DNA of 50,003 bases from WSZY01 sp964559845. GTDB taxonomy: Bacteria > Pseudomonadota > Zetaproteobacteria > Mariprofundales > Mariprofundaceae. The position numbers and the translations under genes are program-made. The stretch's first letter is position 1, and the number at the start of each line of letters is the position of its first letter. Positions 41,270-50,003 of the stretch are shown here, in pieces. Location of the stretch: assembly GCA_964559845.1 (NCBI GenBank), contig CAZLJF010000011.1, positions 1 to 50,003 of the forward strand. Reading direction: 5' to 3'. A model generated the notes under the pieces. It made no database searches. It was not told the origin of the DNA and saw only the letters and a list, made by a program, of their open reading frames with translations.

Positions 41270-43249
41270 ATGAAATCTTTTCAATTCATAAAATGGCTGT
41301 TTGCCTTGGTTGTATGTTTAGGCCTGGTTTCCTGTGGAAACGCCCCGACGGGTGTGACTACCCCTGCTACATCAACGACGCCAACGACACCAACAAGTTC
41401 CCCGACTCAAGTGGTGCTTTCTGCTATTCCTACAAGTGTTCAAAGTGATAATTCAGATACATCAACGATAACGGCAACGGTACTTGATGCTGGCAATGCA
41501 GCGGTTGCGAATGCGACGGTTCTTTTCAGTGCAAGCGGAGGAGTGCTTGGCGCTGCTTCTGTCGTATCAGATGCGAATGGTGCGGCTACAGTAACATTTT
41601 CAGCAGGTGTGGATCAGGTTAATCAGGTTGTAACCATTACAGCGACATTGGCGGGTGTGACACCAGCGGTATCAGCACAGATTCCTGTCCGGATTGTCGG
41701 ATCGACCGTAGCATTGACAACAGTCAATACAAACATTACGGACAATGGTTCGATTACGGATACTTTGACTGTTACTGTCAAGGATGCGGGCAATAATCCT
41801 ATTAACAATACTCCTGTTACTTTTTCCCAGACGGGAACAGGGGCGGTAACAATTACACCATTATCAGCAACCACGGATTCTAATGGTCAGGTTACGGCAA
41901 CAATTACGGGTGTAACCGCAGGTAATGTTACCGTGACGGTGGATGCGGCAGGTGCAACAGCCTCTCAAGCTTATAACGTAGCTACAACCGGAACGGCCTT
42001 TGGGATCACCGCTCCAGTGACAGATCCGTATGCTTTGTCTGCAGCTACACCGTTAACCGTAACGGTGAATGCCCCGGGTGTGACAACGGTAACATTTGCG
42101 ACATCAATGGGATTATGGAATGGAGTAAGTTCGGTGCTTGATGTGGCTGTTACGGGTAATAGTGCAACTGCCACATTTACTTCGCCAACAGCAGGAACGG
42201 CCACTGTTCAGGTATTTGATAAGGCAAACCCGGCCACCCTGGATACGATGACGATCGCGGTTTCCCAGCAGGCTTCGGCAGCAGCGCAAATAGCCTTGCA
42301 GTCAAATGTCAATGTTGTAGCGCCGAGTACCGGGGGGGTAGTAAATATTGCGACACTGACAGCTACAGTCCGGGATGCCAGCGGGCAGGTGGTTGGCGGA
42401 GCCCCGGTTTACTTTACGATTCCTTCACCGACCGGTGGCGGTGAATTTGTCTCTCCGGTCATTGCTTTTACTGATTCATTAGGTAAGGCACAGACAACAT
42501 TTACATCCGGTTCAATTGGCTCGGGTGCTCAGGGTGTAGACATTTATGCCAATGTTTTAAGTCCGCCTGTCGGACCGGCTATCAGTAATATTGTTATTGG
42601 CGGAACAGCCGGTTCTGTTGTCATTGGTCGCGGCACAACCATTCAGGACCTGAATAACTCGACAGCCTATGGACTGCCAATGTCGGTTCTGGTCGCCGAT
42701 AGTAACGGAAATCCTGTTGCCAATGCGGTGGTGTCACTCAAGGTGTGGCCAAAATTCTATCACTTTGGTTTTTGGTACTCCCAATCAGCAAATAGTGATT
42801 GTGTTCCAATACATCATCCAACTTCTGCGGGCGTTACTGCTGTTCCTAATGAGGACTTGAACAGAAACACGTTGCTTGATCCTGGTGAGGATTTGTCATT
42901 AGCTGTGAGCAGTCTTGCGGTAAGCTTTGATTCATATGGAAATATTATTGCAGTTCCCGGTGCACCATATACAACGCTGGCAAATGATGCAGCATTGACA
43001 CCAGGAATTTCGGCAGGGGGCACTGTACCTGCAACGGTTACAACCGATGCAAACGGTGTGGCAACATTCGATCTGATCTATCTGAAATCTGAGGCCGCAT
43101 GGATTACGGATGAAATTACTGCTTCGACGCAGGTGCTCGGTACCGAAACGACCGGTAAAATCGAATTTACCCTGGGTTATTCAGCGTCAGATGCAAGCGC
43201 ATGTCTGTTGTCTGCCTCTCCGTTTAATGAGAGCACCTGGCCGGATTGA
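41270..43249 (+). CDS. lipoprotein with bacterial Ig-like (Big_1) repeats
   Basis: A 659-aa lipoprotein: a signal peptide with lipobox LVSC (Cys at about residue 19), a Thr/Pro linker, then several Big_1/invasin-type repeats. The repeat hallmarks recur, such as TATVLDAGNAAVANATVLFSA with DANGAATVTFSAG, and LTVTVKDAGNNPINNTPVTFS with DSNGQVTATITG. A third, TATVRDASGQVVGGAPVYF, is similar. The last 200 residues keep DSNGNPVANAVVSL and DANGVATFDL. Its place between pilQ and aroK suggests a pilus-linked surface adhesin or secretin pilot. Base use is AT-richer and Thr-rich. The aroK start overlaps its stop by 4 bp. Confidence 0.8.
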   Translation: MKSFQFIKWLFALVVCLGLVSCGNAPTGVTTPATSTTPTTPTSSPTQVVLSAIPTSVQSDNSDTSTITATVLDAGNAAVANATVLFSASGGVLGAASVVSDANGAATVTFSAGVDQVNQVVTITATLAGVTPAVSAQIPVRIVGSTVALTTVNTNITDNGSITDTLTVTVKDAGNNPINNTPVTFSQTGTGAVTITPLSATTDSNGQVTATITGVTAGNVTVTVDAAGATASQAYNVATTGTAFGITAPVTDPYALSAATPLTVTVNAPGVTTVTFATSMGLWNGVSSVLDVAVTGNSATATFTSPTAGTATVQVFDKANPATLDTMTIAVSQQASAAAQIALQSNVNVVAPSTGGVVNIATLTATVRDASGQVVGGAPVYFTIPSPTGGGEFVSPVIAFTDSLGKAQTTFTSGSIGSGAQGVDIYANVLSPPVGPAISNIVIGGTAGSVVIGRGTTIQDLNNSTAYGLPMSVLVADSNGNPVANAVVSLKVWPKFYHFGFWYSQSANSDCVPIHHPTSAGVTAVPNEDLNRNTLLDPGEDLSLAVSSLAVSFDSYGNIIAVPGAPYTTLANDAALTPGISAGGTVPATVTTDANGVATFDLIYLKSEAAWITDEITASTQVLGTETTGKIEFTLGYSASDASACLLSASPFNESTWPD

Positions 43250-43764
43250 TTGTTGTATTGATTGGCCCGATGGGGGCAGGGAAATCGACAATCGGGAAGC
43301 CTCTGGCTTCCCGATTGCGTCTGCCGTTTATAGACTTGGATGAAGCCATTGTTAAAAGGGCCGGAAAGCCGATTCCACAAATCTTTGAAGAGGATGGAGA
43401 GTCTGCTTTCCGGAGTCTTGAGAGTGAAATGGTTGCGGCATTATTGAACGGTCCTGAACCTAAAATCATTGCCACAGGCGGTGGAGCAGTGCTTAGGGAA
43501 TCAAATCGTCAGTGGATGAAAGCAGCAGGCCCGGTGATCTGGCTGGATGCGTTACCGGAAGTATTGGCAAAACGGACGGCAAATGATCCGAATCGTCCAC
43601 TGTTGAAGGGAGACGATCCCTTACAGAAAGCACGAGAACTGGATATGCAGCGCAGACCGCTCTATGAGGCATGCAGTGATTTCAGGGTTGATACTGCATC
43701 CATGAGTGTGGAAGAAGCAGTGGAAGCAATTGGCCACTTTCTGTCAGAGTATGGCGATGAGTAA
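43246..43764 (+). CDS. aroK: shikimate kinase
   Basis: A 172-aa kinase with P-loop GPMGAGKST at residues 7-15, PFIDLDEAIVKRAG (shikimate-binding Asp), SAFRSLESEMV and ATGGGAVLRE, then the lid RPLLKGDDP. The start is TTG at 43246, in an overlap with the previous stop. It phosphorylates shikimate in aromatic amino acid synthesis. pil-aroK-aroB order is standard in many proteobacteria. Confidence 0.95.
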   Translation: MIVVLIGPMGAGKSTIGKPLASRLRLPFIDLDEAIVKRAGKPIPQIFEEDGESAFRSLESEMVAALLNGPEPKIIATGGGAVLRESNRQWMKAAGPVIWLDALPEVLAKRTANDPNRPLLKGDDPLQKARELDMQRRPLYEACSDFRVDTASMSVEEAVEAIGHFLSEYGDE

Positions 43765-44851
43765 TATGTACAACTACCGGGTCGAATTGGGGCCCCGCTC
43801 TTATGATATTCATATTGAATCCGGCTGCCTGCCATCCATTGGTGCGGCGGTCGTTGACCTGTTTGGGGCACCATCCCGTTGCCTGATTGTCACCAACGAG
43901 GTGGTTGCACCGCTCTATCTGGAAACGGTAAAGAAGAGTCTGGAAGCATCCGGCTGGGATGTTGATGCATGCATCTTACCCGATGGTGAAAAATTCAAGA
44001 ACATCGAAACATGGATGCAGGTGATGGATAGTCTGATGGCATCCAAGCTTTCAAGAAGTGAACCGATTATCGCGCTGGGCGGCGGCGTTGTTGGGGATAT
44101 GAGCGGTTTCGCAGCATCATGTTACCGGCGCGGTATTCCCTTTATCCAGATACCGACGACACTGCTGGCGCAGGTGGATTCAAGCGTCGGTGGCAAGACG
44201 GCCATCAATCACCCGCACGGAAAAAACATGATCGGCGCCTTCTATCAGCCGAAACTTGTCTGGATTGATCCGGATGTACTGAAAACACTGGAAGTGCGCG
44301 AACTGCGTGCCGGCATTGCCGAGCTGATTAAATATGGATTGATCCGGGATGAAGGCTTCTTTGAGTATCTGGAAAACCACGTTGATGCACTGCTGGCACT
44401 TGCCCCCGAGGTCGTATCACAAGTCATCCTTACCTCCTGCCGCCACAAGGCGGAAGTGGTGATGGCGGATGAGACCGAGCAGGGTCTGCGGGCGCTATTG
44501 AACCTCGGCCATACCTTTGGTCATGCCATTGAGTCGATGACCCGTTACAGCGAGTATCTGCATGGTGAGGCCATTGCGCTGGGAACGCTGATGGCTGCCC
44601 GTCTGTCCCATATGCTTGGCCATAGTCCGGAGAATCTTGAGCCGCGTATCAGACGGCTTTATGGGGCCACGGGTTTGCCGACTGTGATGCCTCAGTTTTC
44701 ATCCGACCAGTGGCTGGATGCGATGGGGCATGATAAAAAGAATATCGGCAGCAGAATCCGTTATATTCTATTGCGAGGGATTGGCAGTGCCTTTATTGCC
44801 GAGGATGTGCCCGATGAAGAGATTTGCAGGCTGGTAGAGTTGTTCCAGTAA
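43757..44851 (+). CDS. aroB: 3-dehydroquinate synthase
   Basis: A 364-aa enzyme: ALGGGVVGDMSGFAASCYRRG, PTTLLAQVDSSVGGKTAINH and LNLGHTFGHAIESM carry the NAD and zinc ligands. It converts DAHP to dehydroquinate. ATG at 43757 overlaps aroK by 8 bp; ATG at 43766 is possible. The gene ends at a hairpin shared with the convergent gene. Confidence 0.95.
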   Translation: MSNMYNYRVELGPRSYDIHIESGCLPSIGAAVVDLFGAPSRCLIVTNEVVAPLYLETVKKSLEASGWDVDACILPDGEKFKNIETWMQVMDSLMASKLSRSEPIIALGGGVVGDMSGFAASCYRRGIPFIQIPTTLLAQVDSSVGGKTAINHPHGKNMIGAFYQPKLVWIDPDVLKTLEVRELRAGIAELIKYGLIRDEGFFEYLENHVDALLALAPEVVSQVILTSCRHKAEVVMADETEQGLRALLNLGHTFGHAIESMTRYSEYLHGEAIALGTLMAARLSHMLGHSPENLEPRIRRLYGATGLPTVMPQFSSDQWLDAMGHDKKNIGSRIRYILLRGIGSAFIAEDVPDEEICRLVELFQ

Positions 44852-44852
44852 T

Positions 44853-44879
44853 AAAAAAGCGGCCTGTTTCCGGGCCGCT
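44853..44879 (-). terminator. intrinsic terminator for the minus-strand gene at 44902
   Basis: AGCGGCC (44858-44864) pairs with GGCCGCT (44873-44879) around an 8-base loop. Six A's on the plus strand at 44853-44858 become a U-run after the hairpin in the minus-strand transcript. On the plus strand no U-run follows, so it is less effective for aroB. Confidence 0.8.
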
Positions 44880-44901
44880 CCACTGGTTTTACAAAGTAAC
44901 G

Positions 44902-45561
44902 TTATTCGTCGCCCAGCATGCCGAACATGGCGAGCAGATTCTGGAACAGCAGGAATACATCAAGATAGAGCGTCAGTGCCGCAGAGATATACTCATTATT
45001 GGGATAATCACGCAGAATATTTGAAGTATCGTAGAGGATGAAGGCTGAAAAGAGTAATACACCCATGCCGCTGACAGCCAGCTGAATGGTTCCGGACTCA
45101 AAGAAGAAGTAGTTGGAAAGACTCAATACGATCAATGCAACCAGGCCGATCCAGACAAAACCTTTCAGGAACGAGAAATCTTTGCGGGAGTAGAAGACGT
45201 AGCCAGTAAGCGCAACAAACGAAACGGCGGCGGTCATAAAGGCCTGTGTTACCAGCATGCCGGATTTGGCAGATACGATACTGACCAGCGGTGCGATGGC
45301 CATGCCGGTCAGGGCGCCAAAGCCGAGCAGTGTGGCAAAGTTAATGCCGGCCATGTGGCGAGTCGCCTGCACGACGAAGATGCCGCCGATCATGGCGAAG
45401 AGCATCATAAACGGATGTTCATATGGAAACGAAACTCCCATGGAGAGATAGGCGCCGATACTTCCCGATGCAATACAGAGGGCAAGCATGCCATAGGTTT
45501 TTCCCAGGAATGCGATCCGTGCATCAGTCTGAATGACGGAAGTTGCTACAGGTGATTGCAT
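44902..45561 (-). CDS. Bax inhibitor-1 / YccA-like membrane protein
   Basis: A 219-aa protein with seven hydrophobic segments. It starts MQSPVATSVIQTDARIAFLGKTYG in part and has the C-terminal signature SAFILYDTSNILRDYPNNEYISAALTLYLDVFLLFQNLL, shown in fragments, with the conserved Asp residues of the YccA/BI-1 fold. In E. coli YccA inhibits FtsH and YbhL is related; a calcium leak channel activity is known for homologues. A terminator lies 22 bp after the stop. Confidence 0.9.
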   Translation of the reverse strand: MQSPVATSVIQTDARIAFLGKTYGMLALCIASGSIGAYLSMGVSFPYEHPFMMLFAMIGGIFVVQATRHMAGINFATLLGFGALTGMAIAPLVSIVSAKSGMLVTQAFMTAAVSFVALTGYVFYSRKDFSFLKGFVWIGLVALIVLSLSNYFFFESGTIQLAVSGMGVLLFSAFILYDTSNILRDYPNNEYISAALTLYLDVFLLFQNLLAMFGMLGDE

Positions 45562-45649
45562 AAAAGACCTCTCAATTGATTTGTTAAATAAGCCTCTGAA
45601 AAAGAGAACCTAAACAAGTATGTGAATTTGCCCGCTCTGCAACGATGCG

Positions 45650-46075
45650 TCAAGGCAGGTGATGCTTGTCGGGATGTATGACTTCAGCATCAATAATGGT
45701 TTCACCACTTTTGCCCTGTCTTGACAGCCGGATAGAAATAAGCCGCTGCCCCAGCCAGTTCCGCGTTATCGGTGCCAGGAGCAGGAAGCCAATGAGGTCG
45801 GTAATAAAACCGGGGATAAACAGCAGCACACCCGATATGGCAATCATGATTCCGTGCAGCATTTGCTCGGCGGGGGGATGGCCCCGCTCCATCAGTTCTC
45901 TGGCCTGAAGAAGCGTGCGCATACCCTGATGACGGACAAGTATGCCACCCAGGGCTGCAGTCAACAGACACAGGGCAATGGTGGAAAGGCCACCAATTCC
46001 GGATCCTACCTCAATCAGCAGATAGAGCTCGGCCAGCGGCAGAAGAATAAAAAGAGCAAACACAAGTTTAAGCAT
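45650..46075 (-). CDS. fxsA: FxsA family membrane protein
   Basis: A 141-aa protein. ATG at 46075 gives the standard FxsA start MLKLVFALFILLPLAELYLL; a longer version from 46138 is less likely. GGILVRHQGMRTLLQARELMERG and GVLLFIPGFITDLIGFLLLAP are family blocks. E. coli FxsA is involved in phage exclusion, but the function in most bacteria is unknown. It may share a promoter region with the preceding genes. Confidence 0.88.
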   Translation of the reverse strand: MLKLVFALFILLPLAELYLLIEVGSGIGGLSTIALCLLTAALGGILVRHQGMRTLLQARELMERGHPPAEQMLHGIMIAISGVLLFIPGFITDLIGFLLLAPITRNWLGQRLISIRLSRQGKSGETIIDAEVIHPDKHHLP

Positions 46076-46203
46076 GACGAATATATGGGTCCTGTCCGGA
46101 AGAATTACAAGGCCTGGCGTCAATATGAGACAAATCAACGCAGGTGTTTTTTACACTATGATATGAAACATCTTATCACGGGGTGGGAAAAAGTCCATGT
46201 GCG

Positions 46204-47400
46204 TTATGTTGATGGCAGGCAGAGGCTTGCCAGCGTTATTATCCCTGCCTGCATGGCCCGCTCATCAATATCAAAACAGGCATGGTGCAGCGGATAGCGC
46301 GTGGCAGGTCCGCTGCCGGTGCCGAGGCGCATCAGGCAGCCGGGAATATGTTGTAAAAATTCCGCAAAATCTTCACCACCCATCGAAGGTTGGTCAATAT
46401 CAACCACCGGGATATCGGGCGCATAACTGTTCAGTGCCTGGCGAACCTCTTCAATGCTGCCGGGGTCATTTTCCAGTACAGGGGTGGCATGCCGCATTCG
46501 GAAGCTGGCCGTTGCCCCCCATGTCTCGGCCGTATGGCGGATAATGTGATCCATGCGGATTCTGATCTCTTCATGGGCTGCCGTGTTGAGGCTGCGTACC
46601 GTGCCCGAGAAACATACTTTGTCAGGCATGACATTGGCGGCATGGCCGGCCTTGATCTGAGCAATGGTCAGTACTGCCGGATGCATCGGATCTACTCTGC
46701 GGCCGATGATATGGTGCAGCGCCTGAATGATATGGCTGGCAATCAGGATAACGTCAATGCATTCATGCGGCCGGGCGGCATGCCCGCCGTGGCCTGTGAC
46801 TTCAACTTCAAACATATCGGCAGCGGCACACATCGCCCCGCCCTTCAGGCCGATACTCCCTGCCGGCAGGTAGGGATAAACATGCAGGGCATAAGCCCGG
46901 CGGGCCCGCAGGCCATCCAGCACACCGGCTTTCAGCATCGCTGCCGCACCCTCGGTGGTCTCCTCGGCAGGCTGAAAAACAGCGGCAACACTGTATGGCA
47001 GTTCGATCTCAAGTCTTGACAGCAGCATCATGGTGCCGAGAAGCATGGCGCTATGGGCATCATGGCCGCAGGCATGGGAGATGCCCTCCACGCTGGATGC
47101 ATAGTCGCACCCCTTGGCATCCTGAATGGGAAGTGCATCCGTATCGGCGCGCAGCAGGATGGTTTCGGCATTTCCGGAAGATGGCCGTTTGTCGGGCGAG
47201 AGTGTGGCAAGAATGCCGTGACCAGCGATATGTTCTCGGACATTGCAACCCAGTTGTTTGCACTGCCGGGCAATGAATGCAGCCGTGTTTTTCTCCTTAC
47301 CTGACAGTTCGGGGTGTTGATGGAGATGTCTGCGTATGGCAATGACCTCATGCATGATCTCATCAGCGATACTCCTCAAGCTTTCCGGTGTTATGTGCAT
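46204..47400 (-). CDS. M20-family amidohydrolase (hippurate/amino-acid amide hydrolase type)
   Basis: A 398-aa metallopeptidase. RRHLHQHPELSGKEKNTAAF is the amidohydrolase start; LLRADTDALPIQD, SHACGHDAHSAMLLG and QPAEETTEGAAAML are the metal-binding blocks (His, Asp and Glu ligands); VTGHGGHAARPHECID is the dimerisation domain. It hydrolyses amide bonds in N-acyl amino acids. ATG at 47400 has GGAG 8 bases upstream. It begins 4 bp after the stop of the ligase gene, so they form an operon. Confidence 0.92.
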   Translation of the reverse strand: MHITPESLRSIADEIMHEVIAIRRHLHQHPELSGKEKNTAAFIARQCKQLGCNVREHIAGHGILATLSPDKRPSSGNAETILLRADTDALPIQDAKGCDYASSVEGISHACGHDAHSAMLLGTMMLLSRLEIELPYSVAAVFQPAEETTEGAAAMLKAGVLDGLRARRAYALHVYPYLPAGSIGLKGGAMCAAADMFEVEVTGHGGHAARPHECIDVILIASHIIQALHHIIGRRVDPMHPAVLTIAQIKAGHAANVMPDKVCFSGTVRSLNTAAHEEIRIRMDHIIRHTAETWGATASFRMRHATPVLENDPGSIEEVRQALNSYAPDIPVVDIDQPSMGGEDFAEFLQHIPGCLMRLGTGSGPATRYPLHHACFDIDERAMQAGIITLASLCLPST

Positions 47401-47404
47401 GGGC

Positions 47405-48526
47405 TTAACTCCATCCATCCTGTTGGCGCATGAGTCCAACGACTTTTTCCAGTTCGCCGGTCTGCTGAAACAGTCTGCGCTGACGTGTTGCGCCATCGCC
47501 GTAGCGTTGCCACTGCTGCATTTGTGTCTGTATCAGGGCCAGGTCTTTACTGTCAGCACCATGATCGGCGAGCCAGTGCAGGCGTTTCTCAAGCCAGGTA
47601 AGCAGTGGAGACATTTCTTCACTGACAGGGTCAATAATTTCAGTCTGCATGCCGTAGCGACAGGCGCGCCAGCGATTTTCCCTGACCAGTGAGGGGTGGA
47701 CCTTTTTTGCAGGCTTACTCTGCATGGCAGCTATGGCTTCAGAGCGGACATAGGCGATGTAGGCAGCCGTATCGTCTTTGCTGCCCGGCATATCTCCGAT
47801 TCTGATTTCCAGCGTACCGAAATCAGGATGCGGGCGCATCTCCCACCAGATATCACGGACGGAATCGATGCTGCCGGTAGCCATCAGGCGTCCGGCACAG
47901 TGCTCAAAATCCTGCCAGTCCTGAAAGTAGAATGGCATGCCTCCCTGACTCAGGCCTTCGAATATTTTTATGCGGGTTGACGAGAGGCCGGTATTATCCC
48001 CCTGCCAGAAGGGTGAGTTAGCGGATATGGCAAGGAACAGGGGAGAGATGGGCAGTAGCTGGTTCATCACGTGAATACAGGTGTCACCATCGGGCATGCC
48101 GATATGCACATGAATGCCAAAAATATTGAAGCGGAGCGCCATCCACTGTAACCGTTGAAGCAGCTTGTGATAACGGGGATCATCGGAAATATGCTGATCC
48201 TGCCAGCGGGAGAAGGGGTGTGTACCTGAACTCAGCAGTGCGCCCTGCATGCCGGAGAGGTGATGCAGCACCTCCCTGTGTAGTCTGGATAGTTCCTCCA
48301 TACATGCGCGTGTTTCAAAATGGATATCCGTATTGATCTCAATGGTGGAGGTGAAGAACTCCTGCTTGATTCTTGGCGTACAGGGGATTTTCTGCAGAAG
48401 CTCAGGGGCGACCGGGATCTGTTTGCCGCTTTTGGCATCAACGGTGATCCACTCCATCTCGACACCGGTTGATCCGGGTGGCGATGTTGTGAATGGGATA
48501 CGGTTTATCTGTTTGGTTGCCATCAT
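47405..48526 (-). CDS. YbdK-type carboxylate-amine ligase (GCS2 family)
   Basis: A 373-aa protein of the glutamate-cysteine ligase family 2. GVEMEWITVDAKSG (Glu/Met-binding start), QEFFTSTIEINTDIH, NIFGIHVHIGMPDGD, ISANSPFWQGDNTGLSSTR and LEIRIGDMPGS are the usual blocks. It makes gamma-glutamyl-type amides; the natural substrate for YbdK proteins is uncertain. It is paired with an M20 amidohydrolase of possibly opposite activity. Confidence 0.9.
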   Translation of the reverse strand: MMATKQINRIPFTTSPPGSTGVEMEWITVDAKSGKQIPVAPELLQKIPCTPRIKQEFFTSTIEINTDIHFETRACMEELSRLHREVLHHLSGMQGALLSSGTHPFSRWQDQHISDDPRYHKLLQRLQWMALRFNIFGIHVHIGMPDGDTCIHVMNQLLPISPLFLAISANSPFWQGDNTGLSSTRIKIFEGLSQGGMPFYFQDWQDFEHCAGRLMATGSIDSVRDIWWEMRPHPDFGTLEIRIGDMPGSKDDTAAYIAYVRSEAIAAMQSKPAKKVHPSLVRENRWRACRYGMQTEIIDPVSEEMSPLLTWLEKRLHWLADHGADSKDLALIQTQMQQWQRYGDGATRQRRLFQQTGELEKVVGLMRQQDGWS

Positions 48527-48783
48527 AGGCTAGTATAGCGGGATCTGTTTGCAGTGTGGGGTTGAAACAAACGGGCAACTGCTTATCACGAAGCAGACGA
48601 AGAAGTTTCAAAGATAGGGAGCAAAGCTCTTGGTTGCTGCCATGCCTGCAAAAGCGGTTTCAGTTGCGTCGAAGTTGGCACGCCTTACTGCGGCACAGTA
48701 GCAATGTTGCATTTCTCTATGCTTTATGCGGTGAAGCTGTTCTGAATAGTGGCGCAAGTGGAAGCCTGGGATGGCCTGAATTT
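48527..48783. other. intergenic region, no gene recognised
   Basis: It separates the divergent-looking end of the TPR gene from the ligase start. Both strands have only low-quality reading frames. No repeats or RNA genes were noticed. Confidence 0.5.
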
Positions 48784-49491
48784 TCAGAGTGTCCTTTGAT
48801 GTTTCAGCCATGCATCCAGAGCCTGTTGCATGCGGTTTGCCCGTTCATGCCTGCCAAGTTGATGCAGCATATCAATGAGTCGCCTGCGTGTTTCCGCATT
48901 CGGCTTTATCGCCAGGCTTTTTTGATAACTCTCCACGGCAAGGTCCTGTTTTTTGCTGCGTGCCTGAATGTCACCCAGAATGGTAAGGCATGTCGAACAT
49001 TTCGGCTGGAGCCGGATGGCGCGCCGGGCATGTTTCAGTGCCTCTTCATATCTGTTCCTGCCAGCCAGAAAGCGGGCGTAACGAATATGGGCAAAACCAT
49101 TAAGCGGGTCGGCCCGAAGTGCACGTTTGTACCATCTGTCGGCACTGTCGATATGTCCGGCCCTCTCTTCCAGGTCGGCCAGCAGGTAAAAGGGGGTTGC
49201 TTCGTTTCTGAAGCGTTTGGCGGCTTTTTCAAGCAGAGTTCTTGCCTGAGCAATATCTCCACTGGCGGCATAAATAGCGGCGAGGTTGACGAAGGTGGGA
49301 AGATGCCACCCCTGTGCGATGTTCTTTTTATAGAGCTCCAGCGCTTGATCATGGTGACCGGCCTGTTGCAACAGAATGGCCAGATTATAACGTGCTTCAA
49401 GGTTTTTGGGGTGGACAATAAGTTCAGATTCAAATGCGCGCCTTGCCTCTGTCCACTGTTTGTTTTCAAGGTGCCTGTAGGCCTGCTCCAT
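48784..49491 (-). CDS. TPR protein adjacent to an MCE gene
   Basis: A 235-aa tetratricopeptide protein with about six repeats, including RHLENKQWTEARRAFESELI, NLEARYNLAILLQQAGHHDQ and PTFVNLAAIYAASGDIAQAR. Codons just upstream of the ATG at 49491 encode a signal-peptide-like sequence, LLAILLFASDVSAATL. That frame is closed by a stop and has no ATG, GTG or TTG. The true start may therefore be a rare codon or hidden by a sequence error. It overlaps or abuts the MCE gene upstream, as the TPR lipoprotein does in the first mla operon. Confidence 0.75.
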   Translation of the reverse strand: MEQAYRHLENKQWTEARRAFESELIVHPKNLEARYNLAILLQQAGHHDQALELYKKNIAQGWHLPTFVNLAAIYAASGDIAQARTLLEKAAKRFRNEATPFYLLADLEERAGHIDSADRWYKRALRADPLNGFAHIRYARFLAGRNRYEEALKHARRAIRLQPKCSTCLTILGDIQARSKKQDLAVESYQKSLAIKPNAETRRRLIDMLHQLGRHERANRMQQALDAWLKHQRTL

Positions 49492-49540
49492 GAGTGTTGC
49501 AGCCGAAACATCTGAAGCAAAGAGAAGAATGGCGAGCAGG

Positions 49541-50003
49541 CTAGCGGGATGCAGGAGTCGCTCCCATCATTCCTGTGGTGAGCAGCATCTCTTCCATTTT
49601 TGCCGCTCTGTCGCGTTTGGATGGAGGAACTTCGGGTTTCTCCTTCATCAGCTTCCATGGATTGCGTCTCAAATCATCCGAAAATGCCTCAAGGTTTTCT
49701 GATGCCTTGCGCAGTTCAAACAGCATCCGGTAAAGGTTTTCACGGTTGTCCAGAATAGCAGCGTTGCTGTTCTCAAAGAAATCCTTGCCGGCAGAAATGG
49801 TGGATGGCAACTGTTTGCTCACCTTTGAAAGCGCATTCAGTGTTGCCGGCAGTTCTCTGTTTAATGCTCTGCTTGCTTCATTCAGGTTTTGAATAGTCTC
49901 ACGCAGGTTGCTACGGTTCTCATCCAGGATGGAGGAGAGCTGCTCAATCGCCTGGTTGGTGTTTGCAAGCAGGCTTTTCAGGGATACGCCTCCCTTTTCA
50001 CTG
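49541..50003 (-). CDS. MCE-family protein, C-terminal part (5' end outside window)
   Basis: A 154-codon open frame continuing past the right edge. It reads LLANTNQAIEQLSSILDENR, NLNEASRALNRELPATLNAL and RKASENLEAFSDDLRRNPWKL, the helical tail that follows the MCE domain in long MlaD-like proteins. It ends ATPASR. The upstream MCE domain must lie beyond 50003. The 49541 stop lies inside the signal-like region of the next gene, so the two overlap. Confidence 0.75.
   Translation of the reverse strand, partial: SEKGGVSLKSLLANTNQAIEQLSSILDENRSNLRETIQNLNEASRALNRELPATLNALSKVSKQLPSTISAGKDFFENSNAAILDNRENLYRMLFELRKASENLEAFSDDLRRNPWKLMKEKPEVPPSKRDRAAKMEEMLLTTGMMGATPASR

Noticed and set aside
48556..49515. 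Plus-strand frame of 319 codons
   Set aside because: Antisense to the TPR gene, which has clear repeats on the minus strand; the plus-strand protein has no family features.

Overview
The window is chromosomal DNA of a Gram-negative bacterium, very probably a proteobacterium. It encodes outer-membrane lipid transport (Mla/MCE), a TonB-dependent receptor, a complete type IV pilus alignment complex with secretin, UbiD and PBP1A. The gene order pilM-N-O-(P)-Q-aroK-aroB is typical of Proteobacteria. A Zetaproteobacterium of the Mariprofundus type would fit the mixture, but that is inference and no marker gene settles it. The sequence is a draft scaffold: 100 N's at 31643-31742 mark a gap inside a low-complexity repeat.

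Region 1 (1-8080): a truncated RHS C-terminus, then an Mla-like operon (permease, an ABC-ATPase-like protein with no recognisable Walker A, an MCE protein and a TPR lipoprotein). A STAS protein overlapping ubiD follows, then a membrane-anchored Sel1-repeat protein. Region 2 (8100-17780): a GC-rich vitamin B12 operon behind a cobalamin riboswitch: btuB, tonB, btuF, btuC, btuD, cobO, cbiX, then cobA and a [2Fe-2S] ferredoxin. The genes mostly overlap by a few bases. Between cbiX and cobA it is broken by about 1.7 kb that reads as two tandem integron-type gene cassettes without an integrase: an AT-rich PIN-domain gene, then a Phd/ParE toxin-antitoxin pair. Each ends in an attC-like hairpin at its stop codon.

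Region 3 (17780-22690): two partial copies of a ferredoxin/HDOD gene pair with reciprocal decay, a lipoprotein, a small membrane protein, a PhoX/DUF839-like lipoprotein and an MFS transporter. Region 4 (22687-28000): an ATP-grasp enzyme and a RiPP-like cluster consisting of a 147-aa precursor-like protein with 15 cysteines, a radical SAM/SPASM enzyme, a PqqD-like peptide chaperone, an HprK-related kinase and a divergent nucleotidyltransferase. This cluster and the cassette insertion are the best candidates for undescribed biology here.

Region 5 (28011-44851): PBP1A, then a minor-pilin operon (fimT, pilV-like with a glycine-rich tail, pilW, a 935-aa pilX-like protein, a DUF4124/cytochrome c protein) behind a perfect CRP/Vfr-type palindrome. 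The pilM-N-O-Q operon follows, lacking pilP and carrying an Ig-repeat lipoprotein gene before aroK-aroB. Region 6 (44902-50003, all minus strand): Bax-inhibitor-1-like protein, FxsA, an M20 amidohydrolase, a YbdK-type carboxylate-amine ligase, a TPR protein and the 3' end of a second MCE gene running off the window.
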